From Kiritimatiellota bacterium (GTDB taxonomy: Bacteria > Verrucomicrobiota > Kiritimatiellia > JAAZAB01), in NCBI GenBank assembly GCA_008636095.1, contig VSJD01000242.1:1-10000 (forward strand): DNA of 10,000 nt, read 5' to 3'. Positions 6,601-10,000 of this stretch are shown piece by piece. A model generated the notes under the pieces. The model made no database searches, had not been told where the DNA came from, and saw only the letters and a program-made list of their open reading frames with translations. A program made the translations under genes and the position numbers. Each line of letters starts with the position of its first letter. Position 1 is the first letter of the stretch.

Positions 6601-8586
6601 AAGGGGCACCTCGTTCTCGATCTCCTTCTTGCCGCCAGCCGCCGCGGCGTGGAACAGACGCCACTCGCTTTTCGCCTCGGGCGTGATCTCGCATTTGAAG
6701 ATGAGGTGATTGAGGACAGTCGTTTCTTTTTTCTCCTCTGCCGGGCTCATGCTCTCCGCCGGGAACGACAGCTCGTAGCGGATGTGCGGCTGGCCCGCAC
6801 GCGTGGTTCGTTCCCTCTTCAAAATGGTCGCGCGGGGATTCGGGTCAACCAGACGCAAAAACGCCGGAACCTCCAGCGTCAGCCGACAGTCATCCAGCTT
6901 CTCCCTTATAGAGCTGCGGATGCGGAACACCATGGGAAGATCCAGATAGCTACCCTGCGCGGCATAGAGTGACTTGACCCTTAGCATGTCCGAGGATTTC
7001 GGCATGCAGGCGAGAAGCATGGGCGCACTGCTGATCGCCATGTCTCTTTTCGCGATCTCTCCGACGATCACCGCGGAAGAGTAAAGCAGTGGGCCGGTCT
7101 CATCATACACTTGGAGAACGACGTTCGCATGCGTTCCGCGCGCATAGCTGGGAGCGACCATCCACCCCGATTGGATTGGCCAGCCGGCAAGCACGCCATT
7201 AGCATCCTTCTCAACTGCGCCGTTCGGCAGGACGTTGACACAACTTCCCGCCGGGCACACGCGCATGTCGTCAATCCACACCTTGCCCGTGACGCCTGAC
7301 CCGGCCCCTTTGACCGTCCAGAAGAGGATCTCGGCCACGTTCGTAGCCGACCGCCACTTGCCCTCGACGCGGCGCCACTCGTAAGTGCCTGTGGGAACTA
7401 CCAAAACCTCCTCGTAGGACTTGATCGGCTTTCGGGCGGCGTCCACACTGCTTACCGACAAGACGAGCGGGCGTCCGCCGCCAGTCAGATTCTCTGCCTT
7501 CACCATCACCGAGACGGCGTACTCGGTGTCAGCCCTGACCGGGAGGTAATCGGTGCGGAAGCACAAGGTGTCGTTCGCCTTGTCGGTGGGGGCGTCCAGG
7601 GCGAAGCATAGATTCTCGCCCGAGCTCAGCGGATAGGACGTCTTGGCCGCTGCCTCGCCCTCCGGGGGAACCGGGACCGTCTGTGCATGGGAGTTCCAGT
7701 CCCCCTTGTCGTACTTGACCAGTGCGGCCACCTGTGCCTTGCGGCCGTCCTTTGCCGGATTGGCCAGCGTCACGGAGTAAACCTTCTCCCCCTCGGAGAA
7801 TTCCGGCGGCGCGATCCGCCGCGTTCCCAGCGCGGGTCTGCCCAGAACGACCACGCCGAATTTGTCCGGCTGGTGGAACCCCTGCCCGGTGGGCGACCAG
7901 CAGGTGTATTCCTGATTCGGGCACTCGTGCCGGCAGATGTTGAAGCGAAAACGGTTGCCATCCTTGGCGGCCAGACCAAAGTCCGACCAAGGCATCGCAA
8001 TCTCGATCCGCCACGCCTTCTGATCGGACGAGACGGCGATTTTTGCATTTGAGCTCCAGCCCTTGTCGGTCGAGCCATCCTTGCCGCAGCGGACGTCGTA
8101 GAGGGTGCCCAGGCTATTGACGACAAGATGGTAGTATGCCCCCTTCACCGCAGCATCCGGCTGGAGGAAAACCTCCACGCAGTCGTCTGCGGAGACGTCC
8201 GCGTCGCGCTCCTTCATTTCGCGTTTGATCTCGTGCGTCCGCTGAAAACGCTCGTCCAGCAAAGACTCGTCGCACTCGATGCCGAGATACAGATATTTCT
8301 CGTCGTAGAGGAGATAGGCGCGGCTTCCCTCGCGGGGCAGCTCACCACCGGCCATCCGGACGAATGGCCCAAATTCCACGGACCGCTTCCAGCAGGCGTC
8401 GTCCAGCTGGCCGTCAATGACCGGAGGCTCGGTGGCGCTGGCGCAAAGCGCATAGGGCACGGTAATATCCACCGGCGCCGGGGTTGTCCCGGAGGAACCG
8501 GGATCTTTCCTGCTTTCCTCCGCAGACAATGCGAACGCCATCAAGCAAAACGAAGTTACCGTTGCCGCCATCTGTACCCTTCGCAT
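3676..8586 (-). CDS. Giant secreted multidomain carbohydrate-binding protein with a GH42-like TIM-barrel region
   Basis: A 1636-residue exported protein, probably binding and cutting a polysaccharide. Order: signal peptide (1-22, ends ALSA); CBM9-like domain (about 45-250: PPVIDGQLDDACW, DDCVEVFLQP, W.IEIAMPW, WSPTGQGFH..FG); jelly-roll module 1 (about 318-443, ends VWIDDMRV); beta-rich linker (450-665). A TIM-barrel-like region follows (about 672-992), with CFC (769-771), DWDYE (D801-E805), C815-x-C817-x-x-C820 and GGECAWYG (E932). Then come a beta-sandwich (1020-1088), an Fn3-like module (about 1112-1193), a FlgD-like Ig module (about 1213-1277: AWDGKDGEG..PDGVYQY), and jelly-roll modules 2 and 3 (about 1297-1453 and 1463-1627), both ending W-F-D-D-V-x-F. 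E805 followed after 10 residues by CxCxxC recalls the acid/base Glu and zinc-binding cysteines of GH42 beta-galactosidases. No known GH family is confidently assigned. The start is supported by AAAGGAG. It sits between two beta-helix paralogues. Confidence 0.85.
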   Translation of the reverse strand: MRRVQMAATVTSFCLMAFALSAEESRKDPGSSGTTPAPVDITVPYALCASATEPPVIDGQLDDACWKRSVEFGPFVRMAGGELPREGSRAYLLYDEKYLYLGIECDESLLDERFQRTHEIKREMKERDADVSADDCVEVFLQPDAAVKGAYYHLVVNSLGTLYDVRCGKDGSTDKGWSSNAKIAVSSDQKAWRIEIAMPWSDFGLAAKDGNRFRFNICRHECPNQEYTCWSPTGQGFHQPDKFGVVVLGRPALGTRRIAPPEFSEGEKVYSVTLANPAKDGRKAQVAALVKYDKGDWNSHAQTVPVPPEGEAAAKTSYPLSSGENLCFALDAPTDKANDTLCFRTDYLPVRADTEYAVSVMVKAENLTGGGRPLVLSVSSVDAARKPIKSYEEVLVVPTGTYEWRRVEGKWRSATNVAEILFWTVKGAGSGVTGKVWIDDMRVCPAGSCVNVLPNGAVEKDANGVLAGWPIQSGWMVAPSYARGTHANVVLQVYDETGPLLYSSAVIVGEIAKRDMAISSAPMLLACMPKSSDMLRVKSLYAAQGSYLDLPMVFRIRSSIREKLDDCRLTLEVPAFLRLVDPNPRATILKRERTTRAGQPHIRYELSFPAESMSPAEEKKETTVLNHLIFKCEITPEAKSEWRLFHAAAAGGKKEIENEVPLFLLPPLEWKRPTSVIIDNWACSSFYRPLSAMNEKEVDLVAKTFRMAGFNQIGKSIGANYIQKYDFRLQGHIPLINAPGSLFPEGMEYLAAHKEAWAVDFSGKKYNTCFCPTYFLSAENKHLPAMEKWLEKEAQGMAMLDWDYEVPVTKSNSICVCERCLKAFREAAKIPPDSELTAKSILEKHRKPWVDFRCRQNAEIAGLFRAPIKRGNPQCAFSVYSGYQGPTDERYGVDWQYMSKYCDIVWCGYGRSPQMIAATHAAIGDRPFIGGECAWYGSAPYDNKNIRTILFRRLSDCGSGIMTYFNWIVDGRFYGAVSAVAGLAADFEPFFGWDVDDKGFCHSHYKRDDALVEVAGEGTKDDVTVLTHSNERLIFIFNEGKKSRKFQIKNLAWKEGLACVDYGTKKVSGAEVAIEVPARDVRILHVVDPAEAAVVETPEPMSAAEMEKLACYPLLAWRGKGSRPGDQVYTLEISQDEKFPDGNTSRVEGIASASHVIGESLKAGEAYFWRVRGKDVVSGKAGPYSDAVSFRVPLFEDVCVWPPIFNPQGTEQVSNALRVEATLAEDMKWTVTIADSTNKAVKTFAGGGRDILVAWDGKDGEGRLCPDGVYQYAITVEKFPTGAVTGQVEISRRFGLKNPSFAVCRKFYFTRPVGAVKLENDYMVTRTQTYSIRMTAEAPKASAYWSNYAGGGVEPGGVIPVTPGKKYAFRAWVKTDLSAGEGMITLAFFTRNGRWAIVPGHNPSGTESEKVTGKSDWTERNVTLTAPEDANSAVLFFRVKDAVGACWFDDVSFTMTAEEEQKNLAPNPSFENGTPPKVSDWSFWLWAPKDLKPSSACVWDDKVAHSGRRSLKIRGTEPRQVGVWDNDHGGGLIPVVAGKSYCVSVWVRTQMLPQEGLVDRISVGFLDQPGSHLKEGAVTHNPRLTGENDWTRITFTARAPEKAQFARMDLLFSGIGSAWFDDVAFVEIEQKAATEP

Positions 8587-8592
8587 TTTTCA

Positions 8593-8599
8593 CTCCTTT
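8593..8599 (-). promoter_or_regulatory. Ribosome binding site of the giant secreted protein
   Basis: On the - strand AAAGGAG lies 6 nt before the ATG at 8586. It supports this start and the signal peptide immediately after it. The 100-nt gap to the upstream beta-helix stop holds no convincing promoter or T-tailed terminator, so co-transcription is possible. Confidence 0.85.
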
Positions 8600-8686
8600 C
8601 CACGACTGGTTCTGAAGTCTTACGCCATGGCCATTTGGGAGTCGGCGGGTTACGGCCCTCCAGGACAGTGTTAAGAAATGTTTGGG

Positions 8687-10000
8687 CTAATGGAAACCGT
8701 AGATGGTGCCACTGCGGATAAACTCATACGCCCCCAGGTCAACAATCCCGTACCGGAGACGGATGCGGTTGTCAAGATCAAGGCCCGTTGCCATCCAGCT
8801 CTCGTAGTAACCGGCATTGATGCAGGGCGAGCTGGAACTTAAACGACAGTTTGCGGCGGGCAGATCAATCAATAACGGATCGGCGTAAATAACATTATTG
8901 ATGTCCGTTGAAGGTGAGAATGCCCCGTTAGTCATCCCAATACAAGAATTCCGAACAAAAATATTAGTGATCCCGTTATTGTAAACATTGCTACATGCCC
9001 CGCCGGACGAATTGAAATACACAATCGAATTATATAAGGCATTAGTAGTGGCCCCAGTCGTGCCGTAGAAATAGATTCCGCCGGCATTAGTTAAAGAGTC
9101 GGTGGAATTAGAAACAATCGTGAGGTTTCGCAGGTATTGGTAACCTGCATAAGGAGCCCATGCAATCACAACGCCACCTGCGCCGGTTGTGGCACGGTTG
9201 CCGTAGATCAGACAATCGTCAAAACCACCGGTTATTAAATAACCTACTGTAATACTTACCCCGCCACAGGTAGTCCCACTGTTACCGATAATTTTACATC
9301 TGGAGATCGTGCTGTACCAACCTGTAAAAATACCTCCGATAGTTCCGGTATTATAGGATATTTCAGAATACAATACTTTCAATCCTTGAACGGCCAAACC
9401 TCCGGATCCACCGGCCGAGGTTGCGGTATTGTATGAAATTACGCAATTACTAATGTAACCGGAAGTACCACCACCACCCTTAATTGATGTAACCCCAGCG
9501 GCACCATAGCCCCCGCCCCGATTACTGTTGATAATACAATTGAAAATATAGTACGTCCTCGCGGTAATATAATCATCCATATAAATACCGCCGCCGGAGC
9601 TGCCGTAATTGTTACAAATGCTACAATTTTTCAAGGTTCCGCCATACATGTAAACGCCACCGGCATGTCCCACAATATACCCGTTAGACATTGTAAAGCC
9701 ATCAATTGTAGCGGTCTGATTACTCCATAACAGGCACCGGTTGGAATAGGCGGGATAATTGCCGTTGATAAATGTGAAGTCGCGGCCATTCACGCTTTGC
9801 AATGTAATTGAGTTCGTCAAGAAAATCTGGTTGGTCAGATTATATGTTCCGTTGGTAACCAGCACCGTATCGCCGGCGCCGGCCGCATCCACCGCCCATT
9901 GAATTTGAGTCGCTGCACCAGCCCAGTTGGTATAGCCGCCGGCAGTATCGTTCGTGCCATAGCCCCCGGGCATTGAGACGTAATGCGTGTCGGCGGCCTG
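8687..10000 (-). CDS. Secreted right-handed parallel beta-helix protein with choice-of-anchor Q-type C-terminus (beta-helix 2, N-terminus outside window)
   Basis: A paralogue of beta-helix 1. The frame stays open to the right edge: nine codons reading QAADTHYVS precede the ATG at 9973. AADTHYVS resembles the signal-peptide junction and mature start of beta-helix 1, so that ATG is internal and the signal peptide lies outside. Counting from it: capping region (QIQWAVDAAGAGDTVLVTNGTY, 23-44); SVNGRDFTFINGN (60-72), matching SVNGPNYTSIKG of the paralogue; beta-helix coils about 80-345, with Cys at 117, 146, 177, 226 and 254; and a choice-of-anchor Q-type region (about 364-418: ADPLL..NCRLSSSSPCINAG..LDLDNRIR..IVDLGAYEF). 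About 10 residues follow with no sorting signal. No catalytic motif is visible. It lies 100 nt upstream of the giant gene in the same direction and is much more A/T-rich. Confidence 0.85.
   Translation of the reverse strand, partial: QAADTHYVSMPGGYGTNDTAGGYTNWAGAATQIQWAVDAAGAGDTVLVTNGTYNLTNQIFLTNSITLQSVNGRDFTFINGNYPAYSNRCLLWSNQTATIDGFTMSNGYIVGHAGGVYMYGGTLKNCSICNNYGSSGGGIYMDDYITARTYYIFNCIINSNRGGGYGAAGVTSIKGGGGTSGYISNCVISYNTATSAGGSGGLAVQGLKVLYSEISYNTGTIGGIFTGWYSTISRCKIIGNSGTTCGGVSITVGYLITGGFDDCLIYGNRATTGAGGVVIAWAPYAGYQYLRNLTIVSNSTDSLTNAGGIYFYGTTGATTNALYNSIVYFNSSGGACSNVYNNGITNIFVRNSCIGMTNGAFSPSTDINNVIYADPLLIDLPAANCRLSSSSPCINAGYYESWMATGLDLDNRIRLRYGIVDLGAYEFIRSGTIYGFH

Noticed and set aside
4384..6972. 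862-codon open frame on the + strand
   Set aside because: It lies wholly antisense to the giant secreted gene, has no recognisable domains and reads as the Arg/His/Pro-rich shadow of a G+C-rich coding frame.
9971..9973. ATG as the true start of beta-helix 2
   Set aside because: Nine further in-frame codons (AADTHYVS region) match the mature start of the paralogue, so the real start and signal peptide are outside the window.

Overview
The window looks like a chromosomal segment of a PVC-group bacterium, most likely Kiritimatiellota, Lentisphaerota or Verrucomicrobiota. This rests on secreted Asn/Gly-rich beta-helix proteins ending in a choice-of-anchor Q-type domain, a giant secreted CBM9-type sugar-binding/hydrolase-like protein, and short intergenic repeat elements. 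It is inferred from gene style alone; no rRNA or marker gene is present.

Left part (1-1625, + strand): the 3' end of a thymidylate synthase-family gene, cut by the window edge, then a GTATGGG-type hairpin repeat, then a complete but divergent glucosamine-6-phosphate deaminase (NagB)-like gene with a clear ribosome binding site. The NagB-like protein lacks one of the usual catalytic-triad residues.

Middle left (1626-2252): a degenerate purine-rich repeat tract and a short palindrome separate the NagB-like gene from a convergent single-domain O6-alkylguanine-DNA alkyltransferase gene (- strand). The last coding stretch of the alkyltransferase runs through the palindrome, so its C-terminal tail is partly repeat-derived.

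Right part (2253-10000, all - strand): two related secreted parallel beta-helix proteins flank a 1636-residue secreted multidomain protein. In transcription order these are beta-helix 2 (5' end outside the window), the giant protein, beta-helix 1, then the alkyltransferase. The giant protein has a signal peptide, a CBM9-like domain, three jelly-roll carbohydrate-binding-like modules, Fn3-like and FlgD-like Ig modules, and a central TIM-barrel-like region. That region carries a Glu followed by a C-x-C-x-x-C cluster, recalling the zinc site of GH42 beta-galactosidases. Together the three genes look like a secreted polysaccharide-binding/degrading set; a shared target is inferred, not shown.

Most novel leads: the unassigned GH42-like catalytic region, the 8-nt-period hairpin element with a perfect G-quadruplex motif, the repeat-derived tail of the alkyltransferase, and an inverted repeat that pairs the ribosome binding region of the first beta-helix gene. 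No CRISPR array, tRNA, rRNA, transposase, phage gene or complete undescribed defence system was seen.
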